A stretch of 15,428 bases of DNA from Nocardioides sp. Its GTDB lineage: Bacteria > Actinomycetota > Actinomycetes > Propionibacteriales > Nocardioidaceae. Below, one piece after another: positions 1 to 7,453 of this stretch; positions within the stretch are counted from its first letter, which is position 1; every line of letters starts with the position of its first letter. The notes beneath the pieces were generated by a model that searched no databases, was not told where the DNA came from, and was given only the letters and a program-made list of their open reading frames with translations. Made by a program: the position numbers and the translations under genes. The stretch lies in NCBI GenBank assembly GCA_030452025.1, contig JAKDNC010000024.1, positions 1-15,428 of the forward strand, written 5' to 3'.

Positions 1-278
1 GCAAGGTGCACGCACGACTCCAGGCGCAGGCCAATGGCGGTGCCGGTGACGCGGTGCGCGAGATCCTCGAGGAGAACCCCGGCGTTCCGATCCCCGACGG
101 GATTGACCGCTTGGCGTTCAAGGGGGGCTCCGCCCCCGGCGTGTTCGCTCTCTCCTACCTCGCCGAGCCGGCCTCGGGCCCGGCCAAGGTGCTAGTCGTG
201 CAGGTGCGCAGCACCTCCGGCATCGACCAGGCCGAACTGATCTCCGCCGTGCGCGGCGGACTCGCCCTGCTGCCCTGA
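1..278 (+). CDS. Serine hydrolase, class A beta-lactamase-like (3' fragment)
   Basis: Only the last 92 or so codons lie in the window; the reading frame is open to the left edge, so the GTG at 6 is probably internal. The fragment contains KGGSAPGVFALSY (about residues 39-51 counting from the GTG), which resembles the third active-site motif (KTG/KGG on strand beta-3) of class A beta-lactamase-fold serine hydrolases. A beta-strand-rich stretch (VLVVQVRS) and a C-terminal helix (AELISAVRGGLALL) follow, as expected for the end of that fold. The serine and SDN-type motifs would lie upstream and cannot be seen, so true beta-lactamase activity cannot be claimed. Codon use is typical of the window. 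The family call rests on one motif and the secondary-structure order. Confidence 0.55.
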   Translation, partial: KVHARLQAQANGGAGDAVREILEENPGVPIPDGIDRLAFKGGSAPGVFALSYLAEPASGPAKVLVVQVRSTSGIDQAELISAVRGGLALLP

Positions 279-368
279 CCCTGCGCCACCAGCAGGCCAT
301 CGTCGACGGGGTGCCCGCAGCAGGAGGGCGGGACGTTTCGCGCTGGACCTCGTGAGACAGGCTGGGGC

Positions 369-502
369 ATGAACATCGAGGACGAAGAACTTCTGGACCT
401 CTCCCCCGAGGAGATCCTCGACCTGGCCGAGACACTGACCACAACACCCTGGTCGGAGGCCGCATCCGCGACGTCGAGGCAGCCGCCGTACAACTCGGCT
501 GA
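369..502 (+). pseudogene. Small acidic ORF, apparently frameshifted
   Basis: I do not recognise this gene. An ATG at 369, behind the weak purine-rich stretch GGCTGGGGC, opens an acidic helical peptide starting MNIEDEELLDLSPEEILDLA. In the starting frame the ORF runs to 554, but after about 435 it becomes rich in Ser, Arg and Pro with poor third-position G+C, and it overlaps the 3' end of the convergent MFS gene. A shift of one base near 432-440 instead gives HNTLVGGRIRDVEAAAVQLG with actinobacterial codon use and a TGA at 500-502, which leaves 8 bp before the MFS stop. The likeliest reading is a roughly 44-residue helical protein with a one-base frameshift (mutation or assembly error). The unshifted 61-residue product (369-554) is the alternative. 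Confidence 0.35.
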
Positions 503-510
503 TCGCGCGC

Positions 511-1830
511 TCAGACCACGCCGGAGCCAGGAGGAACTGCCTCGGACGGCGTGAGCTCGACGGATTCATGCTCCCCGACCCCGTTGACCCATGCGGGGAT
601 CTGACGCTCGAGCCGCAGCGCCGACAGGGCGAGCGCGGCACACCCCGCCACGAGCACCCCGATGAAGAAAGCGCTCTGGGCATGGCGCAGCAGGAAGCCG
701 GCCAGCAGTGGCGCGGCCACCGCACCGAGCTGGAAGGACCCGGCCGACAGCGCGTTGTAGCGGCCTCGCAGGTGCGCGGGTGAGAGGTCGTTCGTGATCG
801 CCGGCAGCGTCGGCTGGAAGAGGGTCTCCCCCGAGGCGAACAACGCATGGAAGACCAGCACCATCGTGGCCGCGGTCAGTGTCCCGGCGAAAGCGCCGCT
901 CGCACCGAGGATCAGCCACGACACCGCCCAGATCGCGGTCATCACGACCACCACACGGGTCCGACGATGCCCTTGGATCTTGCGGAGCACGAAGAACTGG
1001 AACGCCACGATCACCACGGTGTTGACCGCGAACGCCCAGCCGATCACCCGCGTCGAGACCTCGCTGACCTCGCGCGCGAAGGCGGGAAATCCGGCCTCCA
1101 TCTGGCCGTAGCCGATGAACGCAAAGAGCAGACCAATCAGGGCCAGGTGGGCGACGCCGGGTCGGCGGATGATCGAAAGGTAGCTGACCGTCCTGCCAGC
1201 CTCCTCCTCCGGGACCTCGCTACGGCCGTGCACGTCGCGCAACGGCCCGACCATCATCGCGATCGGGATCAGCATGCAGGCCGCATCGATGAGGAAGATC
1301 GTGGTGAAGGTCGCCGGACGCGTGACGTCGACGAACACGCCGCCGACGACCCCGCCCAGGCCGATCCCGAGGTTGACCAGCGCGAAGTTGATCCCGAAGT
1401 ACTGCTGGCGCACAGGTCCGTCGACGATCGAGGAGATCAGGACGTTGAACGCCGACCAGCCGCCCGCGTTGCAGATCCCGATGAAGACCATCGCCAACGA
1501 CACGGAGGCCACGTCGTCGGCGAACGCCAGCTGACCCACCCCGATCACCTGCGCCGCGCTCCCGATGATCACCATGACCCGGGCGCCCCACCGGTCGGTC
1601 AGCGCCCCGGCCAACGGGGTGAGAACCAGCGCGATGACACCGATCAGCGCCATCATCGCGCCGGCCGCATCGAGTCGCAGGTGCCGCACCTCGTGTAGAT
1701 AGATCACCGTGAACGGCAGGGTCAGACCCCGGCCGAGGACCTGGAAGACGGTGGAAGCGAGCAGCCAGCGGCCGGAGACGGGCAACTCGGCCCAGAAGGA
1801 CCGCAGTGTCATGGGGGAAGGCGAACTCAC
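511..1830 (-). CDS. MFS transporter (multidrug-efflux-like)
   Basis: A 439-residue integral membrane protein of usual major facilitator length, with about twelve hydrophobic segments in two halves split by a charged loop (DVHGRSEVPEEEAGR). The loop after the second membrane segment carries GALTDRWGAR, a good match to MFS motif A (GxLaDrxGrr), which points to a proton-coupled antiporter or efflux carrier. The substrate cannot be read from the sequence. The GTG at 1830 gives the longest form; an ATG at 1812 (MTLRSFW) would shorten it by six residues. Neither has a clear Shine-Dalgarno, so the start is uncertain. It lies 30 bp downstream of the HNH gene on the same strand, but a GC hairpin in that gap may separate the two. 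The gene ends convergently with the small ORF at 369. Confidence 0.9.
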   Translation of the reverse strand: MSSPSPMTLRSFWAELPVSGRWLLASTVFQVLGRGLTLPFTVIYLHEVRHLRLDAAGAMMALIGVIALVLTPLAGALTDRWGARVMVIIGSAAQVIGVGQLAFADDVASVSLAMVFIGICNAGGWSAFNVLISSIVDGPVRQQYFGINFALVNLGIGLGGVVGGVFVDVTRPATFTTIFLIDAACMLIPIAMMVGPLRDVHGRSEVPEEEAGRTVSYLSIIRRPGVAHLALIGLLFAFIGYGQMEAGFPAFAREVSEVSTRVIGWAFAVNTVVIVAFQFFVLRKIQGHRRTRVVVVMTAIWAVSWLILGASGAFAGTLTAATMVLVFHALFASGETLFQPTLPAITNDLSPAHLRGRYNALSAGSFQLGAVAAPLLAGFLLRHAQSAFFIGVLVAGCAALALSALRLERQIPAWVNGVGEHESVELTPSEAVPPGSGVV

Positions 1831-1842
1831 ACGGACATCATC

Positions 1843-1860
1843 GCGCGGACCGGACCGCGC
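1843..1860 (-). terminator. GC hairpin between HNH gene and MFS gene
   Basis: GCGCGG (1843-1848) and CCGCGC (1855-1860) are perfect inverted arms around the 6-base loop ACCGGA. The hairpin abuts the HNH stop codon at 1861. There is no U tract, so it is not a canonical intrinsic terminator. Its place right after a stop suggests an actinobacterial U-less terminator or an attenuator before the MFS gene. A 6-bp GC palindrome can arise by chance in DNA of this composition. Confidence 0.3.
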
Positions 1861-3234
1861 TCACGAACGGTTTTCGGACGTGGCAGTCCCCGGTGGTTCG
1901 GGTGGAGCCGACGACCGGAAGCAGCCATCATGACGAGGCCTTGTCCGGGGTGTGATGTTCCCGGTGCCTTGGTTGTCACGAAAATACCGGTCACCGTGGG
2001 GTGAGCTCCACAAATAGGCGCCGGGCTCAAGCACCGTATAGACCCAGCCCTTGTGGGTCTTCAACCGGTGATGTCGACGACACAGCGGCGCGATGTTGCA
2101 ATCGCACGTTGCGCCGTCCTGGCCGTGGGGGACGTTGTGGTCATGGTCGCAGCGTTGCGCGGGCCTGGTGCAGTACGCGAACACGCACGTCTGGTCGCGA
2201 GCGTCGACCCGGAACTTGATCCTGTCGGGGACTTCGTAGGCGCTGATGCTCTCGTGGTCGGCCTGGTCGATGATCGGCCGCACGGTCAGCGCCGTGTCCT
2301 CACGTCCGCACCAGTCCCGGATGATGCCCTCGATCAGCGGGACCCCGCCGTTGAGGTCGGCACGGCCCACTCCGCCCCGGAGCTCTGCTCCGAGGACGGC
2401 ATCCTCTGCGATGTGCATGACCAGGACCGCACGCTTGCGCGGCTGGGAGGCCTTGTTGGGACCGTTCGGATCGCCCTCGAGGAGGGCCAGCGCACGGGCG
2501 GGATCGGCAAGGATCCCGACCGCGACGGCTCGGCGCTCGTCCAGGCCCGGGACTTCATGGGAGTCGGAGTCGATCAACAGGGCCGCGATCTCGGAGACGG
2601 TCCGGTCGAAGTCATGGAGGTCCTTCGCGTCGGCATCGATGATCATCTCCGCAAGACCGTGCTTGTTGCACCGCTCGACCAGCCGCACCTGGCGTCCGCT
2701 CAGACCCTGCTCCCGGCGGGCGGCGTGCTCGGCTGGGTGAAGCCGCATCATCGCCGCGTCGATGACCCGGTCCAGCGTGGTGGCGCCGACCCGCTGGGCG
2801 ATCGCGGCGACCTCCGCGTCCACGGCCTCGGCCACATCGTCGGGGAACTCCAGGGTGAACCGCGCGATCCGCCGCGCACGCCAAGCCTGAACCTCACCGG
2901 CCATGCAGTCGGCCCCCACGCGCGGGAGGCGATGCCGGATCTCGAGTCCCTCGGCGATCAGGTCGTCGCCGGACTCGCTTCGCAGGCTGAGCGCGGCCGC
3001 CAGCCCGGCACCGGCGCCGTAGTCCACCTCCGGTCGCGAAAGCAGGTCCGCCGCGCCGAGGGTGCCACGCGCACACCCCTCTTCACCGGGCGCAGGGGGA
3101 TGCAGGTCCGCCCACACCGTGGCCTGGAAAAGGATCTCGCGCTCTGCGTCGTCGCGGGTGAGGACCAGCCCGCGAACCCGCTCGGCAACAGCGGCGGCGG
3201 TGCCGCACGAAGGAGCCTGGAGGGTCGACGTCAT
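1861..3234 (-). CDS. DUF222 / HNH endonuclease domain protein (13E12-like)
   Basis: A 457-residue protein with the two-part build of the DUF222-HNH family, which includes the mycobacterial 13E12 repeat proteins and is multicopy in many actinobacteria. The N-terminal two thirds are helical and charged (for example AWRARRIARFT near residue 125). The C-terminal HNH module is near 335-400: cysteines at about 350, 355, 362, 377, 379 and 385 for zinc, DHDH at 363-366, Asn about 380, and the final RRHHRLKTH with His about 388-389. The family is presumed to bind or cut DNA; its biological role is poorly known. The ATG at 3234 has no strong Shine-Dalgarno but sits 7 bases after TAGAAT, suggesting leaderless translation. 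The long plus-strand ORF across the same bases is a GC shadow. Confidence 0.88.
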   Translation of the reverse strand: MTSTLQAPSCGTAAAVAERVRGLVLTRDDAEREILFQATVWADLHPPAPGEEGCARGTLGAADLLSRPEVDYGAGAGLAAALSLRSESGDDLIAEGLEIRHRLPRVGADCMAGEVQAWRARRIARFTLEFPDDVAEAVDAEVAAIAQRVGATTLDRVIDAAMMRLHPAEHAARREQGLSGRQVRLVERCNKHGLAEMIIDADAKDLHDFDRTVSEIAALLIDSDSHEVPGLDERRAVAVGILADPARALALLEGDPNGPNKASQPRKRAVLVMHIAEDAVLGAELRGGVGRADLNGGVPLIEGIIRDWCGREDTALTVRPIIDQADHESISAYEVPDRIKFRVDARDQTCVFAYCTRPAQRCDHDHNVPHGQDGATCDCNIAPLCRRHHRLKTHKGWVYTVLEPGAYLWSSPHGDRYFRDNQGTGNITPRTRPRHDGCFRSSAPPEPPGTATSENRS

Positions 3235-3241
3235 GGCTCTG

Positions 3242-3276
3242 ATTCTACGCCGAACGAGCTTCGAACACCGGAGCGA
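3242..3276 (-). promoter_or_regulatory. Leaderless promoter with LexA/SOS-box-like site
   Basis: Reading the minus strand, TAGAAT (3247-3242) is a good -10 hexamer and is followed by seven bases and then the HNH start codon. Upstream, 3261-3276 reads TCGAAC-ACCG-GAGCGA on the plus strand. This matches the actinobacterial SOS box TCGAAC-N4-GTTCGA perfectly in one half and at four of six positions in the other. The site would overlap the -35 region. Some mycobacterial 13E12/DUF222 genes are known to have SOS boxes, which makes it plausible here, but two mismatches in one half-site keep it weak. Confidence 0.35.
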
Positions 3277-3321
3277 AAATAGATATCCACAGACCTATTT
3301 GTGCAGGTCAGAGCGCCCTGT

Positions 3322-3603
3322 TCATCCCCATAACACAGCCGTGACCGACAGGTCGGCGACGGTGTGCAGCAGCCGCGCCAGCAGCGCGATCCCGGTCGCC
3401 GCGGCTACCCCCAGGACTGGCCGCAATGGCATCCCCGCGACCATGCCGCCAAGACCGCCGACCACCCGCGGCAGGAGCTTTCCTAAGGGAGCAGGAACCG
3501 GACAGTCACCAGATCCGCGAAGCCACGCCAGAGACGAGCCCTCGACGACATCGGCCTTCATTGCCTTGAAGGCGGACGGAGGGCTGAAGATGCCTTGGAC
3601 CAC
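3322..3603 (-). CDS. Hypothetical 93-residue protein
   Basis: This is a possible gene that I do not recognise. A GTG at 3603 is preceded by GAGGGGCGGG, which could serve as a ribosome-binding site, and lies 16 bp after the stop of the RTX remnant. The product has a short soluble start (GIFSPPSAFKAMKADVVEG) and a hydrophobic Gly/Ala-rich second half (GVAAATGIALLARLLH) that could form one or two membrane helices, ending AVLWG. Third-position G+C is fairly high but less uniform than in neighbouring genes. An internal ATG near 3561 (MKADVVEG) is an alternative start. It may equally be noncoding spacer or another remnant. Nothing else was seen in 3277-3619. Confidence 0.3.
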   Translation of the reverse strand: MVQGIFSPPSAFKAMKADVVEGSSLAWLRGSGDCPVPAPLGKLLPRVVGGLGGMVAGMPLRPVLGVAAATGIALLARLLHTVADLSVTAVLWG

Positions 3604-3619
3604 CCCCGCCCCTCGCGGG

Positions 3620-4533
3620 CTACTCCCGAAACTCGCAACTGTCGTCGGAGGCCAACACCTCGATGTTGGCGCAGGTGTCCTCGCCGCCCCAAGTGGTTGC
3701 GCGGTCCCGGCCGGGGCCGCCGTGGACGTAGTCGTCGTGGTTGCCCGTGTTGATCTTGTCGTTGCCACCACCCGCATGAACGGTCATCCGTCCGCCGCCC
3801 GCGAACCTCTCACTCTTGGCGGTGCCCCAGACGGTCCAAGGGGTGTGCGCGTTGTCCAGCAGGACACTCTCCGCGCCCGCCAGCCGCATCACCACACCGG
3901 TATCAGGGAAGGTGGTTCGACCCGAGCGAAGGTCGCTCTCCACGGCTCCGCTGCCCTTCGGTACTTCCATCTCGAGCTCGCCTGGGCCCGGTCCGCAGGC
4001 GTCCACCCGACAGGTCATCACTACCCGGGCCACCCCCGACAGTGTCGTGGTTCCCACCGGAGGCGGTGTCCGCGCCGGCGCCACCAGCGAGGAGGTCGAC
4101 GTCCTTCCCGCTGTCCTTCGGGACCCACTTGTAGGCGTACTCCCGCATCCAGTAGGCACCGTCGTAGAGGGTGTCACCACGGCCGCCGCCGTAGATCCGG
4201 TCGTTGCCGAGCGAGCCCATCAGGAGGTCGCCCCGAGGGCCTCCGTTCAGGACGTCATTGTGGCGAGATCCGAGGATCGCCAACCCACCGGCACGCTTCC
4301 GGATGCGGGTCGATGCCCTGGCCGGTGACCTTGCTCCGCAGCAGGCTGACGTGCACTCCGCGTCTGGCCGAGTCGAAGGACAGGATGTTGGGCATGTGCC
4401 CGGGGTCGTGCGGACCCGGGTCGAGCAGATCGAGCACATTCGGATCTTGGTCATCTGCCTTCCCCCTGATTCGTCGCCCGTCCCGTGACGGGCACTCACA
4501 GCAACGACGTGATCGGGGCAGGAATGGTTGCAT
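3620..4533 (-). pseudogene. RTX-like calcium-binding repeat protein, frameshifted remnant
   Basis: Three successive minus-strand frames together spell one protein. The first (down to about 4310) has GHMPNILSFDSARRGVHVSL and KVTGQGID, typical of the strand before RTX repeats. The second (about 4310-4040) has LGSRHNDVLNGG, GDLLMGSLGNDRIYGGGRGD and DLLAGGAGADTASGGNHDTV, which are GGxGxDx(L/I/V)-type calcium-binding nonapeptides. The third (about 4040 to the TAG at 3620) has MTCRVDACGPGPGELEMEV, then HAGGGNDKINTGNHDDYVHGG, and ends SDDSCEFRE. The joins fall near a GGG run (4307-4309) and a five-base G/C run near 4035-4042, so each looks like a one-base indel. No signal peptide or start fits upstream; the ATG at 4533 opens an Arg/Cys-rich stretch unlike the rest. 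Intact relatives are usually secreted beta-roll proteins. It is either a decayed gene truncated at its 5' end or a gene with homopolymer sequencing errors. Confidence 0.7.
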
Positions 4534-4556
4534 CCGTGAGGGCAGCGCCCGGAGGC

Positions 4557-4802
4557 TCAGTCCTGTGAGTCGTCGTGCTCCCGGCTCGCACGCCGCGCAG
4601 ACTCGCGGATCTCGAAGAGATCAGTGGCCAGCCCACCCACGGTGCGAGCGACGTCCCTCACGGCACCGATGACCACGCCACCGACCTGGCCGACGGCGTT
4701 GACGGCGGCTTCGACGGAGTCCTGGACTGCGTCCTTGCGGATCTCGTTGCGACTGAGACTGTCCCGTTCCGGGCCGGAGGTGGGACTCGATGCTGGGCTC
4801 AT
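4557..4802 (-). CDS. Small helical protein, last gene of the desaturase operon
   Basis: An 81-residue protein of unknown function. The start is the ATG at 4802, chosen because GGAG stands six bases upstream; a longer form to 4841 would overlap the previous gene and lacks this site. A polar N-terminus (MSPASSPTSGPERDSLSRNE) is followed by one long Ala/Val/Gly-rich amphipathic helix (about 27-62, with VGQVGGVVIGAVRDVARTVG) and a charged tail ending REHDDSQD. The spacing of small and hydrophobic residues suggests membrane-surface association or self-assembly, which is inference. It lies 31 bp after the cNMP-fold gene on the same strand, so it is probably cotranscribed with the desaturase genes. 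Confidence 0.7.
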   Translation of the reverse strand: MSPASSPTSGPERDSLSRNEIRKDAVQDSVEAAVNAVGQVGGVVIGAVRDVARTVGGLATDLFEIRESARRASREHDDSQD

Positions 4803-4833
4803 GATGTCTCCAGTCTCAGGCACCGGCGAGGCA

Positions 4834-5205
4834 CTACGCAACGCCTAGGCGCTCGGTCGCCGTGGCAGTGAGCGCGTCGCGCAGCGCCGGGATCTTCGCG
4901 CACAGCTCCTCGATCACCTCCGCCGTGAAGTGGAGGACCTCGAGCGGGCTCGCGGCGACCACGGTCGCCGTACGCAACTTGTGGTTGACGATCGCCATCT
5001 CCCCGACGATGTCACCCGGGCCGAGGCGACCGACCTCGACCGAGCGGCGGCGGATGGTGACCTCGCCAGCGACGATGAGGTAGGCCTTGTCGGCCGGGGT
5101 GCGCTCCCAGATCAGGGACCACCCGGCAGGGACGGTCAGGCGTGTGCCGCGAGCATGCACGGTGGCGAGCTCGGCAGGGGTCAGGGTGTCGGCAATGTGT
5201 GTCAT
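4834..5205 (-). CDS. Cyclic nucleotide-binding-fold protein without HTH
   Basis: A 123-residue single-domain protein matching the cNMP-binding beta-roll of the Crp/Fnr family: beta strands around LTVPAGWSLIWE and AYLIVAGEVTI, the glycine turn GRLGPGDIVGEMAIV (59-73), then RTATVVA. Glu69 and Arg78 stand where the phosphate-binding cassette usually keeps its Glu and Arg, so nucleotide binding is possible. The C-terminal helices end at residue 123 and no helix-turn-helix follows, so it is not a DNA-binding regulator by itself. The ATG at 5205 is preceded by AAGGAACCAGG, 15 bp after the desaturase stop. The tight linkage suggests it senses a ligand or partners the desaturase machinery; the ligand is unknown. 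Confidence 0.88.
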   Translation of the reverse strand: MTHIADTLTPAELATVHARGTRLTVPAGWSLIWERTPADKAYLIVAGEVTIRRRSVEVGRLGPGDIVGEMAIVNHKLRTATVVAASPLEVLHFTAEVIEELCAKIPALRDALTATATERLGVA

Positions 5206-5220
5206 GGTCCTGGTTCCTTC

Positions 5221-6339
5221 TCAGGCGGCGACGCGCGGACGCGTAGTACCAGTCGGGGTGGCCCCGGTGTCGGGGCGCTTCGGGGAGTCCTTCTTCGGGG
5301 GCAGCGCCATCGTGAAGATCTTCTTTGCAACGCTGCCGAGCTGCCTGCCCAGCGAGCCGCTGTTGTAGGCGAGCCCGTAGCGCTCGCAGATCTCCTGCAC
5401 CTCTTCGGCAATCTCGGGATACCGTCGCGCCGGCAGGTCCGGGAAGAGGTGGTGCTCGATCTGGTGGGAGAGATTCCCGCTCATCAGGTGGAAGAGCCTG
5501 CTGCCGGTGATGTTGGCCGACCCGAGGAGCTGGCGGTAGTACCACTGCCCGCGTGACTCGCCCTCGGTCTCCTCCTGGGTGAAGGTCGACACGCCAGCCG
5601 GGAAATGGCCGCAGAAGATGATGTTGAAGGCCCAGATGTTGCGGACGAGGTTGGCGGTCGCGTTGCCCACGAAGGTGAGCGGGAAGAGCGGACCGGTCAA
5701 CGCGGGGAACACGACGTAGTCCTTCAGCGCCTGGTTGCGGATCTTGCGCATCAGGCCCGGGTAGAGCGGCTTGTTCTCGCTCAGGCTTCGCTTCCCGGAG
5801 ACGATGTTCTCCACCTCGAGGTCATGCAGGGCGACGCCCCACTCGAAGAAGACCATCAGCAGGAACGCATAGAGCGGATTGCCGAGGTAGTAGGGATGCC
5901 ACCGCTGGTCCTCGTCGATGCGAAGGATGCCGTAGCCGATGTCGCGGTCCTTGCCGAGGATGTTGGTGAAGGTGTGGTGGATGTAGTTGTGGGAGTACTT
6001 CCACTGATCGCTCGGGCAGACGTTGTCCCACTCGTACATCCGCGAGTTCAGGCCGGGATCGCCCAACCAGTCGTACTGCCCGTGCATGACGTTGTGGCCG
6101 ATCTCCATGTTGTCGAGGATCTTCGAGATCGACAGCGACGCCACGGCCAGCGGCCAGGCGGGTGGCAGGTAGAACAGGGCCCGGCCCGCGACCTCGAAGC
6201 CGCGCTGGGCCTTGACGACATTGCGGATGTACGCCGCGTCCTCCTCACCCAGGTCGGCGATGATCCGCTGACGGATCGCATCCAGCTCCGCCCCGAACGT
6301 CTCGAGCTCTTCCTCGGTCAGTGTGATCTTGTCGCTCAT
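5221..6339 (-). CDS. Membrane fatty acid (acyl-CoA) desaturase, DesA3-like
   Basis: A 372-residue di-iron membrane desaturase that would insert a double bond in an acyl chain using O2 and electrons from a reductase. The three histidine boxes are complete: HNVMH (82-86), HNYIHH (117-122) and HQIEHH (292-297, within SHQIEHHLFPDLP). Hydrophobic stretches near 54-73, 154-172, 208-228 and 232-245 give the usual four membrane spans with the boxes on the cytoplasmic side. The Pro/Thr-rich tail after 347 is probably disordered. The start at 6339 has GGAAGGGAA upstream. The gene directly upstream encodes a flavin/[2Fe-2S] reductase, the same pairing as mycobacterial DesA3 and its reductase. Regiospecificity (delta-9 or other) cannot be read from the sequence. 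Confidence 0.93.
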   Translation of the reverse strand: MSDKITLTEEELETFGAELDAIRQRIIADLGEEDAAYIRNVVKAQRGFEVAGRALFYLPPAWPLAVASLSISKILDNMEIGHNVMHGQYDWLGDPGLNSRMYEWDNVCPSDQWKYSHNYIHHTFTNILGKDRDIGYGILRIDEDQRWHPYYLGNPLYAFLLMVFFEWGVALHDLEVENIVSGKRSLSENKPLYPGLMRKIRNQALKDYVVFPALTGPLFPLTFVGNATANLVRNIWAFNIIFCGHFPAGVSTFTQEETEGESRGQWYYRQLLGSANITGSRLFHLMSGNLSHQIEHHLFPDLPARRYPEIAEEVQEICERYGLAYNSGSLGRQLGSVAKKIFTMALPPKKDSPKRPDTGATPTGTTRPRVAA

Positions 6340-6365
6340 GGTGGTTCCCTTCCGTTGCGGGAGGT

Positions 6366-7445
6366 TCAGATGTCGAGCGTGCAGTCACCCTCAGGGGCGC
6401 TCACGCAGATGCGGATGTCCTCATCGGGCAGTGACGAGGTCTCGCCAGTGAGGACGTTGACCACCGTTCCCTCGGTCTTGCGGCTGGTGCAGGAGAAGCA
6501 AATGCCCATCCGGCAACCGAACTCCGGGGACAACCCGGCCCCTTCGGCCTGCTCCAGCAGGGTGGCCCCGGAGTTGGTGGCGCTCGTCCCGGCCCGGGCG
6601 AAGTTGATCTCGCCCTCGGTGGATCCGTTCGACACACTCGGTGTCTTGAAGTACTCGACGCGCAACGCGTCGGACCCGTCGTCGTAGGCCGCTCGCGCCG
6701 CCTCGATCAACGGTGCCGGGCCGCAGGCCCAGGTCGGCACGTCGCGGTAGCCGGGGACCAGCCGTTCGAGCCACGCGGGGCTCAGCGCCGGATCACCGAG
6801 CTCCGGGTGCAGCAGGTGCAGGTCCACGCCGTAGCCGGTGCGCGCGACGTCGGCGAGCTCCTCGGCGAAGATCTGGTGTTCAGGGCTCTGCGCATAGTGG
6901 ATGAAGGTGACCCGACCTCGGTGAGTGCGACGCTGCAGGGTGCGCAGCATCGACATCAGCGGGGTGATCCCCGAGCCGCCGGAGATCATCACGACGTGAC
7001 CGGGAACGTGGGCCGGAAGGGTGAAGTCCCCTTCGGCCTGGGAGAGGTGGACGATCGTGCCCGGCTCGGCCCGCTCGACGAGGTGCTGGGAGACGACGCC
7101 GTCGGGGTTCGCCCGCAGGGTGATCGTGAACCGCTGCCCCGGGCCGGCCTCGTGGCTGGAGACGGAGAAGACGCGGGTCGTGCGTCGGGCGCCGTTGATC
7201 TCGACCCCGAGCTGGACGTGCTGGCCGGCGCGATGGCCCTGCCAGGTGCTGGTGGGTTGGAGGGTGATCGTCGCGACCGGCGGGTGGCCGGGGACGTCGA
7301 CCTCACGGCGTACGTCGACGATGCGCGCGCGAACCTCACGGGCGGCCCACATCGGGTTGACGACCTCGAGGTAGCGATCGACGCCGTGCGGCGAGGTCAG
7401 CGCCTCCAGCAGGCGGGAACGGAGCAGGGTCTGTGTGATGCTCAT
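6366..7445 (-). CDS. Ferredoxin/flavin oxidoreductase, electron donor to the desaturase
   Basis: A 359-residue FAD/NAD(P)H reductase with a C-terminal plant-type [2Fe-2S] domain, which passes electrons from NAD(P)H through FAD and the cluster to the desaturase. An FAD-binding barrel carries RVFSVSS (91-97), the NAD(P)H domain carries GGSGITPLMSMLR (156-168) and CGPAPL (241-246), and the ferredoxin domain has Cys311, Cys316, Cys319 and Cys347 (CRMGICFSC and ICVSAPEGDC). The protein ends 12 residues after the last cysteine, as is usual. The ATG at 7445 follows AAGGAA at good distance; the longer reading to 7541 would run through the promoter and operator. It is the first gene of the operon, 26 bp before the desaturase. 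This is the Rv3230c/DesA3 arrangement known from mycobacteria. Confidence 0.92.
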   Translation of the reverse strand: MSITQTLLRSRLLEALTSPHGVDRYLEVVNPMWAAREVRARIVDVRREVDVPGHPPVATITLQPTSTWQGHRAGQHVQLGVEINGARRTTRVFSVSSHEAGPGQRFTITLRANPDGVVSQHLVERAEPGTIVHLSQAEGDFTLPAHVPGHVVMISGGSGITPLMSMLRTLQRRTHRGRVTFIHYAQSPEHQIFAEELADVARTGYGVDLHLLHPELGDPALSPAWLERLVPGYRDVPTWACGPAPLIEAARAAYDDGSDALRVEYFKTPSVSNGSTEGEINFARAGTSATNSGATLLEQAEGAGLSPEFGCRMGICFSCTSRKTEGTVVNVLTGETSSLPDEDIRICVSAPEGDCTLDI

Positions 7446-7453
7446 CAGGGTTC

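Noticed and set aside
847..1698. Plus-strand frame of 283 codons opposite the MFS gene
   Set aside because: His/Asp/Arg-rich antisense shadow of membrane-protein codons.
3251..3267. Second LexA-like reading CCGAAC-GAG-CTTCGA next to the reported site
   Set aside because: The half-site spacing is three instead of four and each half has a mismatch, so it does not fit the SOS box.
2053..3282. Plus-strand frame of 409 codons opposite the HNH gene
   Set aside because: The minus-strand frame has the DUF222/HNH motifs and normal codon use; the plus frame has none and is its mirror.
3062..4672. Plus-strand frame of 536 codons across the HNH start and RTX remnant
   Set aside because: Low-complexity Arg/Ser/Pro/His sequence without motifs, spanning a promoter and a remnant coded on the other strand.
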